Assembly: GCA_032622095.1 (NCBI GenBank)
Contig: CP136064.1
Coordinates: 51,778,073 to 51,842,072, forward strand
Length of the DNA: 64,000 bases
Direction: 5' to 3'
Source: Siphonodentalium dalli
Taxonomy: Eukaryota > Mollusca > Scaphopoda > Gadilida > Siphonodentaliidae
The position numbers and the translations under genes were made by a program. The notes under the pieces are model-generated. The model was not told where the DNA came from. It worked only from the letters and a program-made list of their open reading frames with translations, and did not search any database. Positions 23,951 to 35,042 of the stretch are shown piece after piece. The stretch's first letter is position 1, and each line of letters begins with the position of its first letter.

Positions 23951-24502
23951 CAGGGGGGGGGGGGGGTCGAAAAAAATTTCAGGCACGTATGGCATTTTTT
24001 CCCTTTCGATCATTTTTTGTACCCACCCACCCCCACCGCCAATTTTTTTTCCGTTTTCGGCAGTTTTTTCCGACCATTTTTTGACACCCACCCCCCCTTT
24101 TAACACTAAAACGGATTTGCGGGGGAAAATTCACTGTAAACAGCTGTATGTGAATTTCTGTGCATACTATTTATCATGGATGTTAACATGGACATGTAAA
24201 TAGGAATGAGTCATTTTGAGGTCATTCGGCCAAAAAAACATGGCTACCAGCGGCCATCTTGGATTTCAAAATTTGCAACAAAATACAACACGATAACTGC
24301 ATGCAATCAGTTTACCAGTTAGAATGACATTATTTCTCTCATTCAAAGTGGTTTTGAAGCCCAACTCATTGCCAAAACACTAAAAAAACAAGCAGGAAAT
24401 TTTATTTTTAGTTGCGGAACAAAATTGCTTGTTGGTGGATTTGACCACCCACCCACCCCGGCATACGTGCCGGAAATTGTTTTTCACCCCCCCCCCCCCC
24501 TG
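23951..24502. mobile_element. hAT-like element with poly-G/poly-C termini
   Basis: The left end is CAG followed by a long G run then TCGAAAAAAATTTCAGGCAC; the right end is GTGCCGGAAATTGTTTTTCA, a C run and CTG. The direct repeat ACACTTT abuts both ends (23,944-23,950 and 24,503-24,509). CAG(G)n ends with a 7-8 bp duplication fit hAT. No transposase ORF; two overlapping + strand frames near 23,880-24,100 are homopolymer products. Confidence 0.75.
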
Positions 24503-24564
24503 ACACTTTTATATATATTGATCATATTATTATGCCTCTTCAATAATTATATCCTCATGCAAAT

Positions 24565-25175
24565 CGGTTTATATTGAACGTATTTCAAAACCCCAAATAC
24601 GCCAAATATTGGCACTCTATATACACTCTATATTAACGTAAATGGGGCACGAAAACAGTCGATTCTGAAAATAAGTCATAATGGGTATATACCCGTTAGT
24701 TTGTTGAATGGCGCGGACCGCAGTGAAACCACATTATAAAGAGCGTTATGTTGTTGAGTGGCGCGGACCGCAGTGAAACCACATTATAAAGAGCGTTATG
24801 TTGTTGAATGGCGCGGACCTCAGTGAAACCACATTATAAAGAGCGTTATGTTGTTGAATGGCGCGGACCGCAGTGAAACCACATTATAAAGAGCGTTATG
24901 TTGTTGAATGGCGCGGACCGCAGTGAAACCACATTATAAAGAGCGTGAATCTGACAAGTCGTGTCGATGAAAAAGTTAGATCAAACAGTCCCAATATGGG
25001 CGGGTTTCGTATGGGGTGCATCAAATACGCATGATACGGATGTATTTGTAATATGAATACGCTCATATATGACTGTTTCCGTACCCCACTTACGTTCTTA
25101 TAGAGCGTAATTCAGATTCAAATCATACCGATGTGGGCGTATTTGGGTTTTTGAAATACGTTCAAATTAATCAAC
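24565..25175. mobile_element. Foldback element whose loop holds a 50-bp satellite
   Basis: The left arm (from about 24,567: ATTGAACGTATTTCAAAACC then AAATACGCC) pairs with the right arm ending near 25,173 (GGCGTATTTGGG, then TTTTTGAAATACGTTCAAAT). Pairing extends inward over about 110 bp (GTAAATGGGGCACGAAAACAG against CCGTACCCCACTTAC). The central part is the array at 24,701-24,946. Confidence 0.75.
24701..24946 (+). repeat. Five-copy, exactly 50-bp tandem array
   Basis: Unit TTGTTGAATGGCGCGGACCG + CAGTGAAACCACATTATAAA + GAGCGTTATG starts at 24,701, 24,751, 24,801, 24,851 and 24,901. Copies differ by only one or two substitutions. Each ends with the recurrent ATAAAGAGCGTT motif. Confidence 0.95.
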
Positions 25176-25299
25176 ATACTGTTTTGGTTAATATACTTAG
25201 CTATATTAATATTGACCGATATGTCATGAAAGCAACACGGGGGCAACTATCGTGATTAACTGGCTGAAACAGGCTCCCTTTGGGAACCTTCATTCAGAG

Positions 25300-26500
25300 T
25301 TAAAACAGGTACCTAGAACAGAATGACTCCACTCCCAAAAGAACATAACGATGCCATATATTCACTCCCATTAATGACAGGTATCACCGAAAGCATGATG
25401 AACCATGCCGTAACAGTTTCGCATATTCATTATGTGTTTAATCAATTCCAATCCGGATATATCACCGTAATAAACACCCTATATTATGTCCATAAAGCTC
25501 TTTATGGGTTTTTTATTTTCAAAATAGTTGTTCTCGTCCAAAGCACTGGTTGTAACAACGATGCCTTATTTAATCATTACATCTTACTCGAATATATTTC
25601 GTCACTCATCTCCGTTCACTAGACAACGTTAACTCGCAATGATGTTTCTAGCATTCGATGCTACAAAGTTTCACGTGTTTCTGGGCACTGCATTCATACT
25701 GGTGAGTATACGAGCCACAAAACCTGCTACGATGCTTGTGGGTGCTACTTATTTAGGTATGTTGGTCGGACAATGTGAATTACTATTTTTGAGACTTTGG
25801 TAAATCTGAATTAATACAGAACAAGGCCATGCAGAGAGTTTTTGAACACATAGGTATCGGGATACATTGTAACGCCACCTGCGAAAATTATTATTTTAAT
25901 CAAGTTAAACCGACATGGAGCATTTTAACCTTGTAGGTAGGTATTCGTAATTTGGAAGGAGGACTTAGATAAGTCGATAAATACACGGAATACCAATCTG
26001 CAGGCATGTTTTACTGAAAAACATACAAAAGCCATACGATTGTTCAAGTTGTGTTCACTGTTCCTTACACAAGTTTAATAATAGCTCTTCGTCTTTGTCA
26101 CATCATGAGAATATAATTACAAAAACGCTCTTTATATATCAGTAATCATGAAAATCGGGGCCCGCCATTTCTAAATTGTTTGACTTGAATATTCATAAAT
26201 ATTTCCTGTATATATCGAGCTCCCATCATCGCTACATGGGACTTGGCGAATACGACGAATTGCTATGTTTCCCTCTGCCTTTACTACATACTCATTAGGA
26301 AATGGTCAGCTAATAAGTTAAAAAAGGGCCGTTCTCCATTTGTATTATCTCTTCGTCTGCCTGTCGTCTGCTTTTATTACCGGAACACCCCCCCCCCTTA
26401 TTACCGGAACATCCCCAGATGAACACAAGGACATTCGTATGTATACTTTTATATAAGGGTTAATTTGAACACTGCCGATAACAAGTCGTTATAATTTGAG
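25300..26500. other. No recognisable gene
   Basis: A 99-codon + strand frame at 25,323-25,622 has no recognisable domain. The rest is unannotated AT-rich sequence with one AACGCTCTTTAT motif at 26,124. Confidence 0.35.
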
Positions 26501-26507
26501 GCTTTAA

Positions 26508-26972
26508 CCCTTTCGTGACTGGAGCTTCCTGAGTTTTTTTTAAACATGTGCCAATGCATTCTCTTATATATCAAATCAAATCAAATCAAATCGAATCAAA
26601 ATAAATCACGGAACGAGTCTGACCGACTCTTAGTTCCAAGCGTTGTAAGCAGGTGTGCTTAAAATACACAATACTTAGTCCAGATCACTTTCAAACTTGA
26701 TGTCTGAAAAGTGAATATCTAACAGTTGTTTGAAAGTCATCATGTTTTCTGTGGAGACTATTTCTTCTGGTAGATTATTCCAGATGGATATTACTCTCCC
26801 ACATGGAATCCATTGGCCTAACAAGGTTTATATTTACCTTATAATCAGTGCATTACTATATATGAAAGGCTCCTTAAGTATGGGAGACTCGCATATATGA
26901 GATAATGCGCTGGCACATGATATTTAATGCTGCACCAGCGCAAATCCAGTTATGAACCTCGTCATGAAAGGG
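26508..26972. mobile_element. TTAA-flanked MITE, family 2, copy 1 (CCCTTTCGTGA ends)
   Basis: TTAA at 26,504-26,507 and 26,973-26,976 encloses 465 bp beginning CCCTTTCGTGACTGG and ending CCTCGTCATGAAAGGG. The subterminal word TGCCAATGCATTCTCTTATA is shared with the copies at 40,490 and 54,630. CCCTTT ends on TTAA are typical of piggyBac-type elements. Confidence 0.8.
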
Positions 26973-26976
26973 TTAA

Positions 26977-29215
26977 TATTATATGCCGCTTTATTTATTC
27001 GCTCTTGTCGGGTATAGGGACGTGGCTAGATCGAGTTTCGTGGTTGGGTGTCCAACTTGATATTTTCAATTGCCCCCCCCCCTTGAACCAGGTCAACTGG
27101 TACCTCAAGCAACTATTGCAAATTGAAATCTTGATAAACAACAGGTTGAAAACCAACACGTTGCTTGATTCAATATTATTGACTTGTTATTTCTCATAAA
27201 TGTATCTTACTAGCAAATAAAACGGATGGTCATTTCAGACTACAAATTAGACGCATATAAATTACACAGCTGTTTGTTGAATGTGTACGCTATGGGAGGG
27301 CATATATACCGACCGAAGTGACAACTACCTGTATATTAACCAACTGAACTCAAAATTATTCCACGGATTATGTTTATTATTATGAACTAAAAGTAAAGAG
27401 CGTTTCTAAATTCGTATAACGCTTTCCCACTACGGTAACAATAAAGGGTGCATGTTCTTCTGCATGATGGCATCTCGGAATTTGTTATATGTGCTGAAAA
27501 ACAAACCCCAACGCACATAAATTATCAATTATGAAACACCAAGTAATGACACCCCACATAATCAAACAGCCTGATCTACGCTCACAATTCTGATATGCGT
27601 GTTAGAACTCTACTGTATTTTATTTATATTTTTTTGCTTCATAATACGTTTCATATGTATACGGTTTACTTCCACGCCATATTCGAAAATTCATTCTTTC
27701 AAGTAACAATGGGAAATCTATGTCTTCCGTATTCGTCTTCCAAAATCAAGCTGCCGCAGCACACATACCTTTAAGCGCTTTTTTTCCATGAATTTGCCCT
27801 TGAAACACAATTAGAAGTGTATAAAAAGTGGCTACCGCCATTTTTTATACGATCGCACTCGACATTTCTCTGGTATCTAAGAAAATTCAGGCAAGCGCTT
27901 GTTGATTCCACCGAAGAGCTCTCGACGAATGGTTTGCGCACATCAGTTGATCTCAGAAGAATTATAGTTAACTACAATTTTCAAACTTTTAGCGATAGTT
28001 TTTGCTGGCATGTGTTTGTACATACAACATGTACATGTAATTGACGATTATGATCGGAGATATCGACAACTATAATATACCAATAATAATAATAAATAGT
28101 AATGGTGCTTATATAATATGACGAAGGCACATGCCTGAATGTGGATGTGTCGATACCAAATGATTATAGTGTTATTGCAAAAGAAACCTAGAAATCATAA
28201 AATACATTGACATTTTGAGGTAAATCACATACCGATATGTGTGTATAGACCACCTTACTTTCTATATAACCGTAAAACCACATGTGTGTTCTAGACGGGT
28301 TGCAATGCAAATGTTAGTATAACACATGCGATATAAATTTATACATACGGATAATCTAAAAGAAATATTTCACATTCAAGACCATATGCATGTAATTGAT
28401 GACAGTTTAAAAGATATTTGGCAAAGGAAACAGCTTGTGGATGTCAGAAATGCATGGATACAAATCACTGTAAAACATTGGGAAGAAGAATGAAACAAAA
28501 TGCGTGTGAATATTAAAACATTGAGCTCTATGAAACTGCATTAGTTAAGATCACACAGAAACGGATATAAAAATATACGAGAAGGAAGTAAACTTACTAC
28601 ATGTACCACTAGTCAAATGAACCGTATGACAATTAATAAAATAAAATCACACGGCTCAATGATATATACGACTGTTTTGATCGTGTCCCACTTAGGTTAA
28701 TATAAATTAGTTATTTACTGGAGAACTGATCGAAGAGACACGGAAATCAACAAAAATCGGACCACGCGCGTGCGAAAATTAAAATGATAAAACAAACCAC
28801 ATCGATATGGACATTAAAATCAAACAGAGCAATAACTACTAGTCATACAACCAGACAATAAGACTACGCGGATGTGACATATTACTAAAATCTAATTAAT
28901 GTCAATAAAGGAAAATGCCAAAATAAAACGAAAGTAATCAATGTGCATGCGAGTAATGAGAAAGTTTCAGCAAATAATAGGAAAAGTCTTTGACGGCATG
29001 AACCAAGGCAAAAACTCAGGAGTAAATCACCACACATGAATATAATACAGGGATGTCTTAAATTCCGATTTTAATATGTCCCAGACACCGAATTCACACG
29101 GAAGGCAATTCCAAATAATCTGGCCAGCAATAGAGAAAACGATTTTACCAGCACACTGTTAGAAAAAATAAATGCCGATCAGTATATCTGTGTCATACCT
29201 CGCAACATCGCTGCC
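26977..29215. other. No recognisable gene
   Basis: AT-rich sequence. A 75-codon + frame at 27,817-28,044 has no domain support. A CCCCCCCCCC run lies near 27,065. Nothing else is recognised. Confidence 0.35.
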
Positions 29216-29219
29216 AACC

Positions 29220-30965
29220 TTGGTGATTGATTGATTGATTGATTGAGTGTTAACGTCGTTTTAGCCCCCAGGCAATATCATGACCAAGAACAGAATCCGG
29301 TATAAAAAAGATGGTAGCGAAGCAACTGTGTACATAAATCAGACAGTGTATTAGATTAAAACAATGCATTTATGAGTGATGTGCAAATATAACGCCCAAG
29401 AGGAATGTTTGACTTGGAGGATCATACTATAAAACGTAGACAAGTAGTACAAGAATAGATAATAAAAAATAGGAAATTACCAAGGAGCCACATCGGAATA
29501 TGTGCAGTAGCTTTTAAAATAAGATTTTACAGTGATAAAGTATTTTATAATATTCGATGAATCGCCCATGAACCTTTATCAATACCTCAAGCTGATGGTC
29601 GGGTGGGTGAGACAGAATGTCATCCTTCACCCAACCGACAGCTTCGATCCACAAATACTGTTTACTGTCTTTGAGAGTTAACCGTTTCTCATCAATTATG
29701 AGGTCAAATTTTGAAAGCTCAAAGATGTACCCCTCTTTTTGAGAGTCCAAACTTGTGAGTGCTTTGGCGATCTTTGCTTTGAAGCAACGGGCGATTTTTC
29801 CTTTTGGAACAATAGGACCAACTTGCGTAGATTATCTCTGAGAAATGTCCCAACAGCAGAAGCTGTATCCTTAAAACCTCCGCTGAAACAGGACACGATT
29901 GCTGGGTATGTGACACGTGGAATGGGTGGATGAGGACCAACTATCTTCTTAGCATCTATATATGACAGATGTCTCAGCTGTACATCGTAGAATCTTGAAT
30001 TCATAGTCCCAAATAGGACATGAGCGATCCATTGCAGCATGTGAACCTTGACAGTTTGAACAGTTTGAACAGTTTTAATATTCGTACAATCCTTATGATC
30101 ATGACCAGAAATATAACTCGTGCACATATGGTTTCTTTACTTTTACAATGTTCCTGGCCATGGGCATACCCCTGACATTTAAAACATCGCAATGGGTTTG
30201 AAACAAATGTGCTTAAATCTATCTTCACATACCAATCCTTCAACGTCGGTGGATGTTCGCACCGATTGAAGATCAGAAGATAACTACTCAGAGGAAATTT
30301 TAGTCCATCAACAGTCTTTTTAAATATACGTACTGATGTATGTGCAATAGCTGTTAACTGCAGCAGAGCATCAGATTTAACTTTCTTTGAACATTTAATC
30401 AAGAGGGAGCCACTGACTGGCCCAGTCCAGATTGGTTTAACAGAGTACAATAGTCCAGAAATGCTTTGTAGCGTTTTATCAATGACAATGATAGAAGGTC
30501 ATGTGACATTTGGGTCAAAGCCAAGAACTGAGGGAATACCACAGCATCATTGGAACATTCTTACGAGCAATATGGTGCTTTTTTATTTGAGTTGCCATAC
30601 GAAAAGCTAAAAATCGACAACTAGCCAAGCAGCCGCCGTGGACTACCCTTCGAATTCTGGTAGGACCAAAGACTGGCACATAGCTGAAACGCAAACACAC
30701 ATGACTAGACACCAGAAACGTAGTAGAACAGATAGCAGAAATGTAATCTGAAACAATGTGGAGAGGCGTGACTAGCCGGGTCAACTTCACCACCCGTCTT
30801 GAAGAGGACCACGATCTAAGCCGTATCCGCAAGTCGATGCCTCGTGTGATACGGCCGCCCTAGCACCAATGACTCCTACACCGCACCTCACGGGATTCAC
30901 CCCACGGTAAACAGGGTGTCACATTAGGGGATTCTTACCCATCGCAGTGGGGCGGTATGCCTATT
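29220..30965 (-). pseudogene. Gag-like zinc-knuckle retroelement ORF1, frameshifted, with TGAT tail
   Basis: On the - strand a 149-codon frame (30,450-30,001) contains CFKCQGYAHGQEHC, a perfect CX2CX4HX4C zinc knuckle at residues 89-102, preceded by VSNPLRCF, the usual context in ORF1/gag-like proteins of non-LTR elements. The second knuckle is lost: the frame shifts after KETICAR. Two more overlapping frames (30,127-29,696; 29,750-29,514) continue the protein, ending in an EAVGWVKDDILSHPP segment and a stop. Upstream (30,840-30,965) is a GC-richer leader and downstream (29,220-29,245) a (TGAT)n tail. No reverse transcriptase follows. It is inactive as it stands. Confidence 0.7.
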
Positions 30966-30999
30966 CTACCCTGGGCCCACTCGGGGATGACTTTTGATA

Positions 31000-31690
31000 T
31001 CAGAACCCAATTTGTGGTCACGTTTAACTGTTGTCTATTTCATGTCAATGTTTTCGATAGTTATTTAAATTTATCATTGGACCAACTATTATCACCAAAC
31101 ATCAGCTTCGCGGTGACGGCGAGTGAATTATAAATTAAACTCTTGATGACATTGTCGATCTGGAAGGTGCTCAATTAGCCAAATCCCCATAGTTTTCCGG
31201 TAGGCATTACGATTAATATATTTTAGAATGGTCGAAATTAGCATTGTTGGTAACTGAAAAATATGTCTTAGTTCTTTCAGTACAATCATAGTTTTGATGA
31301 AACTTAAATCCTCAATACATAAAGTGACAGAAAATAGAAGGAAAAGATACAAACTTGTTATCTGCCTCATGGAGTTTAATCCGGAAAAAGTCAGCGCACG
31401 CACTAACTACTGTATCAATAATGGCTGTAAATATAACACGATAGCAGCTGAAAAGCCCACCCATCAAGACACAAGGGAACAAAGCTATCACAGTTAAAAC
31501 TCAAATTTATATACATGTGAAAGTAAAACATCTGAATGGCATACTTTTTGGTAACATCTAAGGCGTCAAATTATTCAGTCACTTGTAAACACAGTTTTTG
31601 TCTCAACGGGTGAATGCGTACATCACAACAGTATATCAGTAACAGTCACAGCTATAGTTGGACTGATACATCTAAGACAATACATCTAAG
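31000..31690. other. No recognisable gene
   Basis: Short open frames on both strands near 31,130-31,500 overlap one another and show no domain. Confidence 0.35.
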
Positions 31691-31990
31691 ACAATAGCAG
31701 ACCCCGTAATAACTGTGAGCGATGACTTGGCGACAAAGTTCTCATATAGTCACATTTTTAGATGAAATTTGATAGCATGATGAATCAAATTGTGTTACTA
31801 GTATCATATCAGTGAGACAGCCAGAGGTAGTTTGAACATGCTAATTTAACCAATAGCAGACTCCCGGTCCGTAAATTGTCGTAGTAACTTGGCGATAACA
31901 ATTGGCGAATGACGATAATGTCTCATACCCACACGTTTCAATGAAAATTTATGAAAATGGGATGAATCGGTCCATGTAATTGTAATAGCT
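31690..31990. repeat. Diverged tandem duplication, period about 158 bp
   Basis: CAATAGCAGACCCCGTAA..CTTGGCGACAA..TCTCATAT..CACATTTTTAGATGAAA (from 31,693) is repeated, diverged, from 31,851 (CAATAGCAGACTCCC..CTTGGCGATAA..TCTCATAC..CACACGTTTCAATGAAA). Confidence 0.6.
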
Positions 31991-32290
31991 ATACTTGTAA
32001 GTTGGAATTGTATAGATCCGTTCTCATCCGTCACTGTGCATGACCAGTTCATTGTTGTTATAGTTGTTGATATCGAACACAGTCAACTGGATAGAACAGG
32101 TCAAGTTAAAAAAAATGACAACACTGTCAGCATTCTAATATATAATTTGTTTTTGATATTATTGTCACTAATGGTTGACATCGATGCTCTTAATTGTGTA
32201 TTATTCTGGCGCGTGTATCCTCTTGTGTAAGTACATGTATGTATCTGTTTTGAATTCGACATCAAGCATTGTGCTTATAATAGTTATTTC

Positions 32291-32440
32291 CAAGCCTTGA
32301 AATAGGGTGTCTGTCATTTGCAGAATGAGGTCCCCAGATGGTGAATTTAGTGATGCTACCCGCATAGGGGGGTAGCATCACTAAATTCACCCTCTGGGGA
32401 CCTCATTCTGCAAATGACAGACACCCTATTTCAAGGCTTG
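32291..32440. mobile_element. 150-bp near-perfect hairpin element with 8-bp target duplication
   Basis: The left half (CAAGCCTTGAAATAGGGTGT..GGTCCCCAGA) is the near-exact reverse complement of the right half (CTCTGGGGACC..ACACCCTATTTCAAGGCTTG), around a short spacer at about 32,361-32,370. GTTATTTC flanks both ends (32,283-32,290 and 32,441-32,448). An 8-bp duplication fits hAT. A half-copy lies in the last EML intron (5,790-5,850). Confidence 0.85.
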
Positions 32441-32449
32441 GTTATTTCC

Positions 32450-33840
32450 GAGAACAATACATGACACCCCACCCGCGAGAATGTATAGCATGATATCGAC
32501 GTATCAACTAGTCTTGCAAACGACAATCCACCCCATCAGGAGGCGTTCAAGTAAACTTGCAAACAGTTACTATTGTGTTGTCCATATTTTATAACCGTGG
32601 TGCGATTATGCTGTTCTTCCAAATTGTCGATTTTGTATGAATAGGTGATTAGAAATATCTGCATCAAGCAATGATTATTTAATATTCGTATATTTGTTTT
32701 TCTGGGTTTATCTCGAGATTGGATGATACTTGATAGTTGACCTGGGAATTGGACAAAACTAAGTGTAGGTACTTGTGTCCCAATAAGGTTGATGTGTGTA
32801 CATGTGAACATGGCAATAGATAGGTTTAAACTAAAATCTGTAACTGTTATATGCATCGCGGGAAAAAGCATGGTCGATATGAAAAAGGCTTAGGGATGAT
32901 GATATATATATATTTTTGTTTTTATAAATATTGTTATTGAATAACAATTGAACATACAAACATAGCATATATATGCGAATACATGTTACATCTAAACAAT
33001 GTTTTAATAAGCAGACACACTCATATCGCTCTGTCTTGCGCTCTCTACAGCCATGTTAGCTTCCATACATGGCTTACATACAGTCCCGACTAAGGCCACG
33101 TTCACAAACATGGGTACCCTGTCTGGGAAACACGCAGAAATTGTCTCACATGTTAATGATTTGCTAAATATGCATGGAGTATAAACTACGAGTATGATTT
33201 TCAGTCACCGACGACTACTATATATTGGACAATTTCGAAGCCTGGAAATATATATGTGCTCATGGAATTTTAGAGATTTTAGGCATACAATGTAAAATAT
33301 TTTTAGGGGTCAACCGTGTAATCAGTGTTTGCGATTAGTATCTAAAATAATATGTTCTAATGCTAAAAGAATATACATTAAAATTTATCCTTCATATATG
33401 ATATGTTTGTTATGAAACTCTGGGCGTCGTCAAATTAGATATCCTATCAAATTAAAATATGTCAAACTTGGTGGTGTATGGTGATTCTAATAAAGATGAG
33501 ACAGTTGGGCGTTCTTTCCTGACTAATCACACCACATCCTTATTCAATCTAATATGTTTATAGCCAAGTTTTGCCATTATATGCAATATGATGTACAAAT
33601 CCTAAAATAAAATAAAATCCTTCATCAATGGGATTGATCATTGGATAAACCAGTTCTGTTCCAATAATATGTTTCAGTTTACTATCATCCGGCAGTGTTT
33701 GCGGGCACACATAAACTGTGGAAGATGTTAATCAATGACCATAAACTCACAAAATATGTGTACACAATATGTATTGATTGGTTCCAATTTGAAAGACTCA
33801 CGAACGAGGCTGTCAACCGGAATCAACCCCTTGATTCCTG
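32450..33840. other. No recognisable gene
   Basis: A 111-codon - frame at 32,536-32,871 has no recognisable domain. The rest is AT-rich with nothing notable. Confidence 0.35.
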
Positions 33841-33841
33841 A

Positions 33842-33995
33842 ATATCAGTTAACATGGATGGTGATTACTCATTGTCAGTTAACATTGGTGATGAATACTG
33901 AATGTAGGTTAACATTGGTGGTGAATACTGAATGTAGGTTAACATTGGTGGTGAATACCGAATGTAGGTTAACATTGGTGGTGAATACTGAATAC
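33842..33995 (+). repeat. 30-bp tandem repeat, about five copies
   Basis: Unit GGTTAACATTGGTGGTGAAT + ACTGAATGTA repeats at 30-bp steps. The outer copies are more diverged and the inner ones nearly identical. The period is divisible by three, so an open frame runs through it without implying coding. Confidence 0.9.
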
Positions 33996-34245
33996 CAATG
34001 GCGCCTAATTAATGGTACGAAAATGATAAAAAAAAAGTGCCCATTCTAGCCACCAAATACCACAATGTATGACTATCAAAATCGCGTAATAGCGTTTTAT
34101 ATAAATACCGAATACCATTAAAGACGGTATCTGAATCTTTCCAGTGAATACCGGCTAACATAAGCGATATCGCAGTAGGTGTGCTGCCTTATTGTTGTGC
34201 ATTTTGGTGACCACTTACTGTCATAATTACTGTGGTAGAGCTACC

Positions 34246-34279
34246 TGTATGCACTCTAAATCGCGTTGGGTAAATTTTA
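34246..34279. repeat. Outer inverted word, partner near 43,431-43,466
   Basis: GCACTCTAAATCGCGTTGGG + TAAATTTTA here is the reverse complement of AAATTTACCCAACGCG + ATTTAGAGTGC near 43,431. Possible outer boundary of a roughly 9-kb inverted structure. Confidence 0.6.
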
Positions 34280-34282
34280 CTC

Positions 34283-34555
34283 AACACAATGGTGCATATA
34301 GCACCACGCGAACGCTGGGTAAATTTTACCCAATGTTGGGCAATGTTTTTACCCAACGCATGCAGGTTAACAATTTACCCAATATTAATATCCATTGATT
34401 TGACCCATAATTAAGTAATTATTCACCCAAATGTTCGTGTACAAAAAATCGCCCAACGCCGAAGGGACATTAATATTAGGTAAATTGTTACCCTGCGTTG
34501 AGTAAAAACATTGCCCAACATTGGGTAAAACGTTCGCTATATGCACCATTGTGTT
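34283..34555. repeat. Inverted repeat (arms about 90-110 bp)
   Basis: ACACAATGGTGCATATAGC at 34,284 mirrors GCTATATGCACCATTGTGTT ending at 34,555. Pairing continues inward through TTGGGCAATGTTTTTACCCA and CAATATTAATAT-type words. It looks like a foldback insertion inside the left outer arm. Confidence 0.75.
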
Positions 34556-34562
34556 GGTATAG

Positions 34563-34725
34563 ACAGAACACAACGCGCATCTTAATCGAGAATCTTTTAT
34601 CGAATGAGTTGCGGATGGCGCAAGGATATATTTCGCGAGAGCGTAGCTCGAGCTAAATATAACTTTGCGCCGTCCGCAACGAGTTCGATAAAAGATTCGA
34701 GATTATGATGCAAGTTGTGTTCTGT
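34563..34725. repeat. 163-bp hairpin immediately downstream
   Basis: ACAGAACACAACGCGCATC at 34,563 mirrors GATGCAAGTTGTGTTCTGT ending at 34,725. Inner pairing includes AATCTTTTATCGAA / TTCGATAAAAGATT and GTTGCGGATGGCGCAA / TTGCGCCGTCCGCAAC. Only 7 bp separates it from the previous inverted repeat. Confidence 0.8.
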
Positions 34726-34839
34726 ATTTATTCTACACCGTTCAGTCAGATAAGTTCAATCCATGAGTGTCACCTCCATTGTTACTATAGCCACGTTTAT
34801 TGCGATTTAAGTCTGACAAATAGCCAGTAGTTATGGGGG

Positions 34840-34930
34840 GGGGGTCACCGGAGGTAGGCAGTTGTTACCGGCCGGCTTAGGAAGGTCGGTGTACGCATGC
34901 GCGGACATTCAGCAGGAAGTACATTAACAT
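34840..34930. repeat. GC-rich inverted arm (partner 43,150-43,280)
   Basis: GTCACCGGAGGTAGGCAGTT then GTTACCGGCCGGCTTAGGAA is the near-exact reverse complement of TTCCTTAGCCGGCCGGTAAC then AACTGCCTACCGTCACCGG near 43,225-43,273. Both arms carry a GCATGCGCG word a little further in, which resembles an NRF-1 site (TACGCATGCGCGG here, AGCGCATGCGCGA near 43,164). Confidence 0.75.
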
Positions 34931-35042
34931 GAAAGCAGTTAGTAGTCACGATACATCGAGCGTTAAACCAGTTTGGAAAGTGTTTACATCCGCGAATTAC
35001 GAAATGTTTTTCAAATTATTAGATAATCGCGGTCAACTGTAA
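34929..35042 (+). CDS. Possible short ORF or first exon (37 codons), unrecognised
   Basis: An ATG at 34,929 opens MKAVSSHDTSSVKPVWKVFT and ends LDNRGQL before TAA. A potential donor gtaatg overlaps the stop (CAACT|gtaatg), so it could be a first exon just inside the GC-rich, NRF-1-like arm. No family was recognised and no acceptor partner was found. It may be chance. Confidence 0.2.
   Translation: MKAVSSHDTSSVKPVWKVFTSANYEMFFKLLDNRGQL

Noticed and set aside
24701-24946. CRISPR-like array of 50-bp repeats
   Set aside because: The units are contiguous with no unique spacers, the sequence is eukaryotic, and there are no cas genes.
33735-34049. 104-codon frame with repeated VNTECRLTL segments
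   Set aside because: Product of the 30-bp tandem repeat, whose period is a multiple of three.
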